Shown: in pieces, positions 31,467 to 38,735 of the stretch | Layout of the letters: each line of letters begins with the position of its first letter | How positions within the stretch are numbered: position 1 is the stretch's first letter | Assembly: GCA_902477765.1 (NCBI GenBank) | Contig: CABSIM010000002.1 | Coordinates: forward strand, 59,335 to 123,334 | Direction of reading: 5' to 3' | Origin: an uncultured Clostridiaceae bacterium | GTDB taxonomy: Bacteria; Bacillota; Clostridia; Lachnospirales; Lachnospiraceae | DNA: 64,000 bases | Notes under the pieces: generated by a model | What the model was told of the DNA's origin: nothing | The model's database searches: none | What the model saw: the letters and a program-made list of their open reading frames with translations, nothing else | Made by a program: the position numbers and the translations under genes

Positions 31467-32033
31467 ATGGAAGATGCAGAGCTGGTAAAGCAGATGATCT
31501 CCGGCGATATGGACGCGTTCGACCGGCTGATGGAAAAATACCAGACAGAGGCTCTGAGGGCGGCATATCTGATTTCTGGCAGCCATGCGGACAGTGAGGA
31601 CATTGTCCAGGAAACGTTTGTTTCCTGCTACCTGAACCGGAATCAGATCAGAAACCCGGAGGCGTTCCGGGGATGGTTCTATAAATGCCTTTCCCGGCAT
31701 GCCTGGAGGATTCTCGGCAGAAAAAAACGGGAGCAGCCGGTGGAAGAGGTCCGTGATCCCGACAGACCGGGTCCTTCCCAGGTGCTGGCGGAACTCATTA
31801 AAGATGAAGAAGAGGAGGAACTTTACAGAGCCATCAGCAGCCTCCCGGTAAAACAGAGAACGGTGATTGTCCTGTACTATTTTAATCAGATGACCATACG
31901 GGAAATTGCCGGAGTATGCGGGTGCCTGGAAGGCACGGTGAAATCACGCCTTTTCAGCGGAAAAGCCAGGCTGAGAAAGATTCTGGAATCCGAGGAAGAG
32001 AAAGGAGGCAGAACATGGACGATTTTATCCTAG
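31467..32033 (+). CDS. ECF family RNA polymerase sigma factor
   Basis: Extracytoplasmic-function sigma factor of 188 residues. Region 2 spans about residues 10-80 (MDAFDRLMEKYQTEALRAAY, then SEDIVQETFVSCYLNRNQI and FRGWFYKCLSRHAWRILGRK). Region 4 spans about 125-180 with the helix-turn-helix in MTIREIAGVCGCLEGTVKSR. AAGGAGG (31454-31460) lies 6 bases before ATG 31467. The last 19 bases overlap the next gene, a likely anti-sigma factor, which is the standard paired layout. The signal it answers is unknown; envelope stress or antimicrobial peptides are common for such pairs. Confidence 0.92.
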   Translation: MEDAELVKQMISGDMDAFDRLMEKYQTEALRAAYLISGSHADSEDIVQETFVSCYLNRNQIRNPEAFRGWFYKCLSRHAWRILGRKKREQPVEEVRDPDRPGPSQVLAELIKDEEEEELYRAISSLPVKQRTVIVLYYFNQMTIREIAGVCGCLEGTVKSRLFSGKARLRKILESEEEKGGRTWTILS

Positions 32034-32794
32034 AAAAAAGGATCAGGGAAGCGCTGAGGAAAAAAGCGGAAAATATTGCGGAAGACGGACCGGAACAGGC
32101 AGCAGTGCGGGAAAAAGTCCGTCAGAGAATCAGGGAGGAACAGAAAATGAAATTCAGAGCATGGAAGAAAACACTGGCAGCGGCAGCGGTGATCTGCATC
32201 ATGGGAAGCATCACGGCCATGGGACTTGGAAAGGCAGAAAGTTTTGTGGGACACAGCAATCTGAAGGAAACGGTGACTGAATATGAGAAAGCTGCAGAAC
32301 TTCAGTCCGGATATAACGGCATGGTCAAATCCGTGAAGGAATTTTCCAACGGCTATACATTTGCCAGTGCCGTGCCGCGTTACGGAGAGGCACAGGATAA
32401 AGACGGAAATACGGTGGAGCAGAATACGGCCATGGTATTCACCTACAGAAGGGAAGGAAATCAGGACATCTTTCTGGAAGGATACTATACGGAAATTCCG
32501 GAAGAAACGGTTCCGGACCGTACCATGATTCTGGATGACGGCACAGAAGTCCGCTATTCCAGAATGCAGAATAAATTTGTCCCGCCGGATTATGTTCCCA
32601 CGGCGGAGGAAGAAAAACTGGCAGAGGAAGGGAAGCTGAATCTGGCCTACGGCAGCGATGAAGTGGAAGAATCGGTTTCCTCCGCTGTCATGTGGCAGGA
32701 AAACGACATTCTGTACAGCCTTTTTACATTTGACGGGAATCTGACGGCGGAAGAGATGTTTGAGATGGCAGAAGAAGTACACGGCTCCAGATAA
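32015..32794 (+). CDS. Putative membrane-anchored anti-sigma factor
   Basis: Protein of 259 residues with a charged cytoplasmic N-terminus (about 1-48), one membrane helix (TLAAAAVICIMGSITAMGLG, about 50-70) and an extracytoplasmic domain of about 190 residues. Overlap with the ECF sigma gene and this topology indicate an anti-sigma factor whose outer domain senses a signal. No HxxxCxxC zinc motif is present, so it is not a ZAS-type anti-sigma. The outer domain has no family I recognise with certainty; it is acidic and contains repeated Glu-rich segments. AAAGGAGG lies 6 bases before ATG 32015, inside the sigma gene. Confidence 0.75.
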   Translation: MDDFILEKRIREALRKKAENIAEDGPEQAAVREKVRQRIREEQKMKFRAWKKTLAAAAVICIMGSITAMGLGKAESFVGHSNLKETVTEYEKAAELQSGYNGMVKSVKEFSNGYTFASAVPRYGEAQDKDGNTVEQNTAMVFTYRREGNQDIFLEGYYTEIPEETVPDRTMILDDGTEVRYSRMQNKFVPPDYVPTAEEEKLAEEGKLNLAYGSDEVEESVSSAVMWQENDILYSLFTFDGNLTAEEMFEMAEEVHGSR

Positions 32795-32848
32795 ACGGAC
32801 ATATGGGATCTTTTTCATATAAAAATGACTGTATTATATACAAACTTC

Positions 32849-32878
32849 TTGAAATGAATACAAAAGCAGGCGTATAAT
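32849..32878 (+). promoter_or_regulatory. Promoter of nanA
   Basis: TTGAAA (32849-32854), 18-base spacer, TATAAT (32873-32878). The start point is near 32885, a leader of about 26 bases. Confidence 0.8.
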
Positions 32879-32910
32879 ATGGGAAAACAGTGAAAAAGGA
32901 GTTCCGGAAT

Positions 32911-33831
32911 ATGACCAGAGAAGAAAAAGAAGTTTTGGGAATTTATGTGGCTTCCATCACACCGTTCACCGATGATGACCATGTGGCGGGATCTGTACTG
33001 GAGAGCCTGATGGAAAGGAACCTGAAAGAAGGAGCCGCCGGATTTTTTATCGGAGGCAGCAGTGCAGAGTGTTTTCTCCTGTCTCATGAAGAAAGAATCC
33101 GCACATTTGAGGCAGCGTCCGGCTTCCGGGGCAAAACCAGACTGATTGCTCATGTGGGCGCTCTTTCCACAAAAGAAGCCATCGATTATGCGGAACATGC
33201 AAAAAGAATGGGCTTTGACAGTATTGCGGCAACGCCGCCCTTTTATTACGGATATACCAGCCGGGATATCTGCCGGTATTATTATGAACTGTCGGCAGCC
33301 GTGGATATGCCTGTGATCGTATATAACTTCCCCGGAAACACAAAGGTGGAATTTGATCTGAAGAATCCTGATTACCGGAAACTGTTTACCAGCTCTGCCA
33401 TTGAAGGGGTAAAGCATACCAATCAGGTGGTGTATCAGATGGAACGGCTGATGGAACTCAATCCGAATCTGAAGCTGTTCAACGGATTCGATGAGACCAT
33501 GGTGGCCGGAATGGCTCTGGGATGCCGCGGATCCATTGGAAGTACGTTCAACTGCATGCTGCCTCATTATGAAAAAATCTTCCATGCCTTTCTGGAAGGA
33601 CGGATCTTGGAGGCGGAAGCCATGCAGCACAAGGCCAATCATATCATGGAGGCCCTCTGCAGCGTGGGCCTGATCCCTGCCATCAAATATGTCCTTTCCA
33701 CCCAGGGCATCCATGCGGGAAATCCCAGAAGTCCCTTTGCTCCTCTGGATGCAGAGGCCAGAGCTTATGTGGACCGGGTTCTGAAGGAAAACCTCATCGG
33801 TGCGGAAGAGAAGACCGGACCGGAGACATAA
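32911..33831 (+). CDS. nanA: N-acetylneuraminate lyase
   Basis: Class I aldolase of 306 residues of the DapA/NanA superfamily that splits sialic acid into N-acetylmannosamine and pyruvate. The Schiff-base Lys is K168 (GVKHT) and the catalytic Tyr is Y138 (VYNFP), three and one positions from the E. coli NanA numbers. Blocks LIAHVGALSTKEA, PPFYYGYTSRD, QMERLMELNPNLKLFNGFDE and GSIGSTFN align closely with NanA rather than with dihydrodipicolinate synthase. AAGGAG lies about 9 bases before ATG 32911; a GTG at 32890 is less likely. It stands alone: no sialic acid transporter, NanE or NanK gene is adjacent, so another oxo-acid aldolase role remains possible. Confidence 0.82.
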   Translation: MTREEKEVLGIYVASITPFTDDDHVAGSVLESLMERNLKEGAAGFFIGGSSAECFLLSHEERIRTFEAASGFRGKTRLIAHVGALSTKEAIDYAEHAKRMGFDSIAATPPFYYGYTSRDICRYYYELSAAVDMPVIVYNFPGNTKVEFDLKNPDYRKLFTSSAIEGVKHTNQVVYQMERLMELNPNLKLFNGFDETMVAGMALGCRGSIGSTFNCMLPHYEKIFHAFLEGRILEAEAMQHKANHIMEALCSVGLIPAIKYVLSTQGIHAGNPRSPFAPLDAEARAYVDRVLKENLIGAEEKTGPET

Positions 33832-33882
33832 ATTCCGCCGGAAATGCGGAACCGGCACAGATACGTGAATATGGAAGAAATA

Positions 33883-33915
33883 CAGGCGGACCGGAAGAAG
33901 AGACCGGCCCGCCTG
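33883..33915 (-). terminator. Terminator of aroE
   Basis: CAGGCGG (33883-33889) and CCGCCTG (33909-33915) with inner CCGG pairs form a long stem. Read on the minus strand it lies directly after the aroE stop and is followed by TATTTCTTCC. It may also end nanA transcripts. Confidence 0.6.
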
Positions 33916-33917
33916 CG

Positions 33918-34787
33918 TTATTCTGCATCAGAAAAAAACATATTCCGGATCTGTTCCGCGGGCATGTCCTTTCCTGTCCAGAGACGGAATGCTTCAGCAC
34001 CCTGGTAAAGAAGCATGAGGGCACCGTTGAAGGCGGGGCATCCCCTGTCTTCAGCCATCTGAAGAAGGCGCGTTTTCCGGGGATTGTAGATGATATCAGA
34101 AACAATGATGCCTTCCGGCAGTATCTCCGGATCCGGAACAGGACAGGCAGCGGTTTCCGGCGCCATGCCGATGGAAGTGGCATTGGTCAGGATGGCACTG
34201 TTTTTCAGTTCGCTTTTCAGAAGTCCTGTATCAGAAAAATCACAGAGCCGGATTCTGCAGCCGGTGCGGGAAGAAAGAGCCTGGGCGGTTTCTTCCGCTC
34301 TCCGGTAAAAACGGCTGGTGCTTCTTAAAAACACGGAGATTTCAGCCACGCCGTCCAGAGCGGCCTGAACCAGAATGGCGGTGGCTGCGCCTCCGGCTCC
34401 CAGCAGAGTCATTTTTTTCCCGATAATATCATGTCCGGCATGCTTTACGGACATCATATATCCGACTCCGTCCGTGTTGTGTCCCGTGAGGACTCCGTCA
34501 TCATTGACCACCGTGTTGACGGCGCCGATCAGGGATGCCGCCGGGGAAAGCCGGTCGCAGAGAGATACCATGCGGTTTTTATCCGGCATGGTCAGATTGA
34601 AGCCGCGGGCATGAAGGACCTTCAGTCCGTCCACGGCCGCAGGAAGAGCTTCTTCGTTCACATCAAAGGCCAGATAGCGGTAGTCGAGGCCCAGGGCCTT
34701 GAATGCGGCATTGTGCATCATGGGTGATATGCTGTGGGCACAGGGACTGCCCAGCAGGCAGACCAGCCCGGTATGTCCGGTAATCAT
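33918..34787 (-). CDS. aroE: Shikimate dehydrogenase (AroE/YdiB-like)
   Basis: NAD(P)-dependent dehydrogenase of 289 residues that reduces 3-dehydroshikimate to shikimate. Substrate-side blocks are GSPCAHSISPMMHNAAF, FNLTMPDKNRM with catalytic K70, and GHNTDGVGY with catalytic D106. The dinucleotide loop is LLGAGGAATAIL (129-140). In typical AroE the Lys follows His (PHK); here it follows Asp (PDK), closer to YdiB-type quinate/shikimate dehydrogenases (PNK). No aroD-type catabolic gene is adjacent, and aroK is divergent, so biosynthesis is the simplest role. AGGAGG lies 11 bases before the ATG. Confidence 0.9.
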   Translation of the reverse strand: MITGHTGLVCLLGSPCAHSISPMMHNAAFKALGLDYRYLAFDVNEEALPAAVDGLKVLHARGFNLTMPDKNRMVSLCDRLSPAASLIGAVNTVVNDDGVLTGHNTDGVGYMMSVKHAGHDIIGKKMTLLGAGGAATAILVQAALDGVAEISVFLRSTSRFYRRAEETAQALSSRTGCRIRLCDFSDTGLLKSELKNSAILTNATSIGMAPETAACPVPDPEILPEGIIVSDIIYNPRKTRLLQMAEDRGCPAFNGALMLLYQGAEAFRLWTGKDMPAEQIRNMFFSDAE

Positions 34788-34831
34788 GCGGTTTATCGCC
34801 TCCTGAAAAAAATATACGGTAAATAAAGTTT

Positions 34832-34860
34832 ATTATATCAGCCGCCGCCGGAGATTGCAA
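34832..34860 (-). promoter_or_regulatory. Promoter of aroE, sharing its -35 box with aroK
   Basis: On the minus strand, TTGCAA (34860-34855), 17-base spacer, TATAAT (34837-34832) with TGA before it (extended -10). TTGCAA is its own reverse complement and also serves the opposite promoter. Confidence 0.8.
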
Positions 34861-34883
34861 CGGAGAGAAAAGTCTGGTATACT
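34855..34883 (+). promoter_or_regulatory. Promoter of aroK, sharing its -35 box with aroE
   Basis: TTGCAA (34855-34860), 17-base spacer, TATACT (34878-34883) with TGG before it (extended -10). The start point is near 34890, giving a leader of about 130 bases to the chosen aroK start. Confidence 0.75.
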
Positions 34884-35019
34884 TTCACATATGATTTTTC
34901 CGGCACCATGGAACCGTGCGGAGAGCCGGTGTGCAGCAGGAGACGGAACGGCTGCAGGAAGAAAGGAAAGGCCGGAAAAGCGGCGGAAAAACAAAAACGG
35001 CGAAAAGAAGAGAAGAGAC

Positions 35020-35637
35020 ATGAAGCTGAAACAGCATATTTTTCTGATAGGATTTATGGGGTGCGGAAAGAGCACCAATGCGGCGCGGCTTTCGGAACTG
35101 ACCGGAGCCGGACGGCTGGAGATGGATGAGGAAATTGTAAAAAGACAGGGCATGGAGATCCGGGATATTTTTTCAAGATTCGGCGAGGAATTTTTCAGGG
35201 ATCTGGAGACCGGGCTCATTGCGGAACTTGAAACGGCGGAGCCGCTGGTGATATCCTGCGGCGGCGGAGCCGTTCTGAGGGAACAGAATGTACGCATGAT
35301 GAAGAAAATGGGAAAAATCGTTCTTCTGACTGCGGATCCGGAAACCATATATGAGAGAATCAAGGACAGTACAGACCGTCCTGTGCTCAACGGCCATATG
35401 AATCCGGAGTATATCCGGATGCTGATGGAAAAACGAAGAAACCGGTATGAAGCAGCGGCGGATTTTTCCGTGTCCACAGATCGTAAGACGGCAGATGTCA
35501 TATGCCGGGAAATTCTCGCTCTGGCGGCGGAACAGGAGGAACAGAGGCAGAGGCATCTGTCCGGAGACATAACAGGCCAGGAGAATGAGAAGAGAACCAA
35601 AAGAAACGGTGACACGAAGGAAGATTCTGTGATATAA
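35020..35637 (+). CDS. aroK: Shikimate kinase
   Basis: Kinase that phosphorylates shikimate at O3; 205 residues. Walker A is GFMGCGKST (11-19), the shikimate-binding Asp is in LEMDEEIVKR, the Arg region is FGEEFFRDLE, Walker B/Gly motif is ISCGGGAV, and the lid Arg is in STDRPVL. The core ends near residue 170; a polar, Glu/Gln/Arg-rich tail of about 35 residues follows that is not part of the usual enzyme. I chose ATG 35020 because it starts at the conserved N-terminus. The frame is open from the promoter, and an ATG at 34891 would add a basic extension without a site. The site before 35020 is weak (AGAAGAGA). Confidence 0.92.
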   Translation: MKLKQHIFLIGFMGCGKSTNAARLSELTGAGRLEMDEEIVKRQGMEIRDIFSRFGEEFFRDLETGLIAELETAEPLVISCGGGAVLREQNVRMMKKMGKIVLLTADPETIYERIKDSTDRPVLNGHMNPEYIRMLMEKRRNRYEAAADFSVSTDRKTADVICREILALAAEQEEQRQRHLSGDITGQENEKRTKRNGDTKEDSVI

Positions 35638-35740
35638 TGTGCTGGTAGAGAACAGAAATGTCTTCTGCCCGCGCCGGCAGCCTGAGGGAGCAGGGGCGGA
35701 GACGGAAGACGGGGAAAGAAAAACAGAGGGGAGTTACAGA

Positions 35741-36169
35741 ATGATGAAAGCAGCCAATCCGATTCCGCAGGGAAAATATGTTCCTGCCACAAGATTTGAA
35801 AACATGATTTTTACCGCCGGCATGACTCCGAGAAACAACGGAGTCCTCATCAGAGAGGGCAAGGTCCGTCTGGAGGATTCCATGGAGGACTATACGGAAG
35901 CTGTCCGCCAGGCAGCATCCAATGCGCTGACGGCGGCAGAGAATGTGCTGGAAGAGGGAGAGAAGATTGTACGGATTCTTTCCATCACCGTCTATGTCAA
36001 TGCGGAAGAGGGATTTACCAAACAGTCAAAACTTGCGGATATCGCATCGGAATATTTCTGCGAAAAACTTGGGGATGCCGGAATCGGAAGCAGAGCAGCC
36101 GTGGGAGTGGCTTCTCTTCCGGGAAATGCGCCGGTGGAGATCTCCATCATCGCAGGTGCAGGAAAATAA
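35741..36169 (+). CDS. ridA: RidA family protein (enamine/imine deaminase)
   Basis: Protein of 142 residues of the YjgF/YER057c/UK114 family, which hydrolyses reactive enamine/imine intermediates released by PLP enzymes. Recognisable blocks are IPQGKYVPATRFENMIFTAG, VRQAASNALTAAENVL and the C-terminal AVGVASLPGNAPVEISIIA. The catalytic Arg of typical RidA proteins (the R in SRAAV) is present as SRAAVGVASLP. GAGGGGAG lies about 8 bases before ATG 35741. It precedes a LysR gene and two aminotransferase genes, whose products could generate its substrates, but a terminator separates them. Confidence 0.88.
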   Translation: MMKAANPIPQGKYVPATRFENMIFTAGMTPRNNGVLIREGKVRLEDSMEDYTEAVRQAASNALTAAENVLEEGEKIVRILSITVYVNAEEGFTKQSKLADIASEYFCEKLGDAGIGSRAAVGVASLPGNAPVEISIIAGAGK

Positions 36170-36180
36170 AAGCACGGCAA

Positions 36181-36217
36181 AGAACAGTGACAGAAAGAAC
36201 AGTGACAGAAAGAACAG
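36181..36217 (+). repeat. Tandem 15-base direct repeat
   Basis: AGAACAGTGACAGAA occurs at 36181-36195 and 36196-36210, with seven more bases of a third copy. It lies between the ridA stop and its terminator. Probably replication slippage; no coding or protein-binding role is evident. Confidence 0.8.
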
Positions 36218-36219
36218 GG

Positions 36220-36247
36220 TCTCCTCTGCGCGGCAGAGGAGATTTTT
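36220..36247 (+). terminator. Terminator after ridA
   Basis: TCTCCTCTG (36220-36228) and CAGAGGAGA (36234-36242) form a perfect 9-base stem with a 5-base loop, followed by TTTTT. Confidence 0.9.
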
Positions 36248-36339
36248 ACATAAAAGAAACTGACCGTACCGGGTAAGGTGCGGCAGGCCGGCATGATCCG
36301 GAAACAGGATACCGGGAAAACCGGAAGGGAGAGCGGAAA

Positions 36340-37335
36340 ATGGAGACCATAGAGATCCGGGACATTCAGTATGTCCTTGCGGTATGCGAGGAAGGCAGTT
36401 TTTCCAGGGCGGCGGAAAGATGCTATATTTCCCAGCCGGCGCTGAGCAAGATCGTGAAGAAGGTGGAAAAAAATCTGGAGACAGTGCTGTTTGACAGGAG
36501 TTCCCTTCCTCTGACCGTGACGCCGGAAGGAGAAATTTTCATTGACTATTTCCGGAGAATCCAGGGCCTGTACCGGGAAATGGAACAGCAGAGTGACGAA
36601 CTGAGAAAAAAGAAGACATGCGATGTGAGGATCGGAGCACCGTCTTTTTTCTGTACTTATGTGCTTCCTCCGATGCTGTCAGCATTCCGCATGGATCATC
36701 CGGATTTCAGGTTCCGGCTCATGGAAACCAATGACAGCGATCTGAGGCGGTTTCTCAGATCCGGCATTGTGGATCTGGGAATTTCCGTGGAAGCGTCCAT
36801 GACATCGGAATTTGATTCCTTTGTGCTTCAGGAGGAAAGAATTCTTCTGGCAGTTCCCAGACAGGCCGGAGCCAACAGGGGACTTGAGCGCTATGCCATG
36901 AGCTGCGACGATGTCCTGAACGGCAGGTTCCGGAGTCCGGAGATCCTTCCTGTTCCCATGGAGGCCTTCGCCGGGGAAAATTTCCTGTTTCTGAAGCAGG
37001 GAAACGACATGTACAGGAGAGGAATGAGAATATGCAGGGATGCAGGATTTGAACCCAATGTGGTTATGGAGCTGGATCAGCTGATGACCGCTTATTACCT
37101 GGCGGATGCCGGAGAAGGGATCACGTTCATGCGGGCGGAAGTCCCCTGCTATGCCGGGCCCACAGAGAACCTGGTGTTCTATAAATTTGACCATCCGGAC
37201 ATGGTCCGTCAGGTGAGGGTATTTCTGGCAGAAAATGCCGGAGCTTCGGAAAAAAAGAAACTTCTGATGGAGTACATCCGGAATTTTTCATTCCCGGCCA
37301 GGGAAAATGATGGGGATATTCCATCCGGAACATAA
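36340..37335 (+). CDS. LysR family transcriptional regulator
   Basis: Regulator of 331 residues. The N-terminal winged helix-turn-helix (about 4-65) reads IRDIQYVLAVCEEGSFSRAA, then CYISQPALSKIVKKVEKNLE and LFDRSSLPLTVTPEGE. A linker helix leads into the effector domain (about 95-310), which starts with VRIGAPSFFCTYVLPPML. It is encoded upstream of and in the same direction as the two aminotransferases and the hydroxyacid dehydrogenase, whose own promoter begins 20 bases after its stop, so it is the likely regulator. The effector is unknown; an amino acid or oxo acid would fit. CCGGAAGGGAGAGC provides the ribosome site. Confidence 0.92.
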   Translation: METIEIRDIQYVLAVCEEGSFSRAAERCYISQPALSKIVKKVEKNLETVLFDRSSLPLTVTPEGEIFIDYFRRIQGLYREMEQQSDELRKKKTCDVRIGAPSFFCTYVLPPMLSAFRMDHPDFRFRLMETNDSDLRRFLRSGIVDLGISVEASMTSEFDSFVLQEERILLAVPRQAGANRGLERYAMSCDDVLNGRFRSPEILPVPMEAFAGENFLFLKQGNDMYRRGMRICRDAGFEPNVVMELDQLMTAYYLADAGEGITFMRAEVPCYAGPTENLVFYKFDHPDMVRQVRVFLAENAGASEKKKLLMEYIRNFSFPARENDGDIPSGT

Positions 37336-37354
37336 CCATATGGAAAAATGGATA

Positions 37355-37384
37355 TTGAAGGGGCCGGAAAACAGGTGGTATGAT
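37355..37384 (+). promoter_or_regulatory. Promoter of the aminotransferase operon
   Basis: TTGAAG (37355-37360), 18-base spacer, TATGAT (37379-37384) with TGG before it (extended -10). The palindrome CCATATGG (37336-37343) lies just upstream and might be part of a regulator site. Confidence 0.7.
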
Positions 37385-37434
37385 AAAGCCAGAGGAATCT
37401 GTATCAGAATCAACAGAAAACGGAGGAATATTCT

Positions 37435-38646
37435 ATGACGATTCAGGAAAAATTCAGTACACTGGGAATCGATAATGCACCCGGACAGGAGAGTCTTCAG
37501 AAGGCGCAGGTTCTGGAACTGAGAGGAGAAAAACTTCCTGGAGTTCCGGTGGATTTCTCCCATGGAGATGTGGATGCCCATGAGCCCATTCCGGGAAGCT
37601 TTGAGGTGTTTGCAGAAGGTGTGAAAGAAGGTGCTGCCCAGGCATACACACCGTACCGGGGAAGAAAACAGATCCTGGAAGACCTGGCGGCAAGCCTTTC
37701 GGCATTTACCGGAGCGAAGGTTGAGGCGGATAAAAATCTGATTCTGACTCCGGGAACCCAGGGCGCTCTGTTCCTTGCCATGGGAAGCAATATCATGCCG
37801 GGAGATAAGGTTGCCATTGTGGAACCGGATTATTTTGCCAACAGAAAGATGGTGGAATTTTTCCATGGACAGCTGGTTCCCATCAAGATGGATTATATGG
37901 AAACGGAAACAGGAGCCGGAATCGATCTGGAAGCCCTGGAAGCTGCATTCCGGGACGGCGTGAAGCTGTTCCTGTTCTCCAACCCCAACAACCCGGTGGG
38001 ATGTGTGTATTCTTATGAAGAGATCTGCACCATCGCGTCTCTGGCAAAGAAGTACGGTGTGACTCTGATTGTGGACGAACTGTATTCCCGTCAGGTATAT
38101 CCGGGAATCCGCTATACCCATCTCTGTGCCCAGAAGGAAATTCCGGACAATCTGATTACGATTCTGGGGCCGTCAAAGACAGAATCCCTCAGCGGATACC
38201 GTCTGGGAGCCGCTTTCGGAACCCCGGAGATCATTGACAGAATGGAAAAGCTTCAGGCCATCATGGCACTGCGGTGCAGCGGATACAACCAGGCTGTGTT
38301 CCGTGTGTGGTTCCATGAGCCGGAGGGCTGGATGGAAGACCGTGTGCGGAAACACAAGGAGATCCGTGATGCCATTATGGACAGACTGAAAGGTGTTCCG
38401 GGAGTTTCCGCAAGACCTACAGATGGAGGAAGCTATCTGTTCGTGACCATTCCGGAACTGGATGTTTCCCTGCGTCAGTTCATCCGCATTGTCCGTGAGA
38501 TGGCCGGAGTTTCCGTGACACCCGGAACGGAATTCGGTCCGGAATTCCTTCATCAGTTCCGCATTAATTTCTCCCAGGACAAGGAAAATGCCGTTGCCGC
38601 CATGGACCGTCTGCTTCAGATCATGGAACGGTACCGCAGCAGATAG
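37435..38646 (+). CDS. PLP-dependent aminotransferase, class I/II (first of two)
   Basis: Fold-type I aminotransferase of 403 residues. Landmarks: YTPYRGRKQILEDLA (substrate side), LTPGTQGALFLAMG (phosphate loop), FSNPNNPVGCVYS (the Asn stacking region), VDELYSRQVY (Asp binding the pyridine nitrogen), and GPSKTESLSGYRLG with the Schiff-base Lys. The C-terminal part contains the carboxylate Arg near HQFRINFSQ. The substrate cannot be told. It heads an operon with a second aminotransferase and a D-2-hydroxyacid dehydrogenase, which suggests amino acid to oxo acid to hydroxy acid conversion. GGAGG lies about 10 bases upstream of the ATG. Confidence 0.9.
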   Translation: MTIQEKFSTLGIDNAPGQESLQKAQVLELRGEKLPGVPVDFSHGDVDAHEPIPGSFEVFAEGVKEGAAQAYTPYRGRKQILEDLAASLSAFTGAKVEADKNLILTPGTQGALFLAMGSNIMPGDKVAIVEPDYFANRKMVEFFHGQLVPIKMDYMETETGAGIDLEALEAAFRDGVKLFLFSNPNNPVGCVYSYEEICTIASLAKKYGVTLIVDELYSRQVYPGIRYTHLCAQKEIPDNLITILGPSKTESLSGYRLGAAFGTPEIIDRMEKLQAIMALRCSGYNQAVFRVWFHEPEGWMEDRVRKHKEIRDAIMDRLKGVPGVSARPTDGGSYLFVTIPELDVSLRQFIRIVREMAGVSVTPGTEFGPEFLHQFRINFSQDKENAVAAMDRLLQIMERYRSR

Positions 38647-38688
38647 AGAGACAGAGGATGCGGCCAGAAGACGCCGGTACTTTTTGGT

Positions 38689-38715
38689 GCCGGCCTTCCG
38701 GCCGCGGATTTTTTT
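38689..38715 (+). terminator. Possible partial terminator between the two aminotransferase genes
   Basis: Short GC stem GCCGG-CCTT-CCGGC (38689-38702), six bases, then seven T. The gap between stem and T-run is too large for an ideal terminator, so it would at most reduce read-through. Confidence 0.35.
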
Positions 38716-38735
38716 GCAGAGAGGGGAAAGAAACA

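Noticed and set aside
34891..35019. N-terminal extension of shikimate kinase from ATG 34891
   Set aside because: The extension is Arg/Lys-rich, has no ribosome site and is not part of the family; ATG 35020 starts the conserved domain.
36181..36217. CRISPR-like repeat
   Set aside because: Two and a half 15-base tandem copies without spacers; simple slippage repeat.
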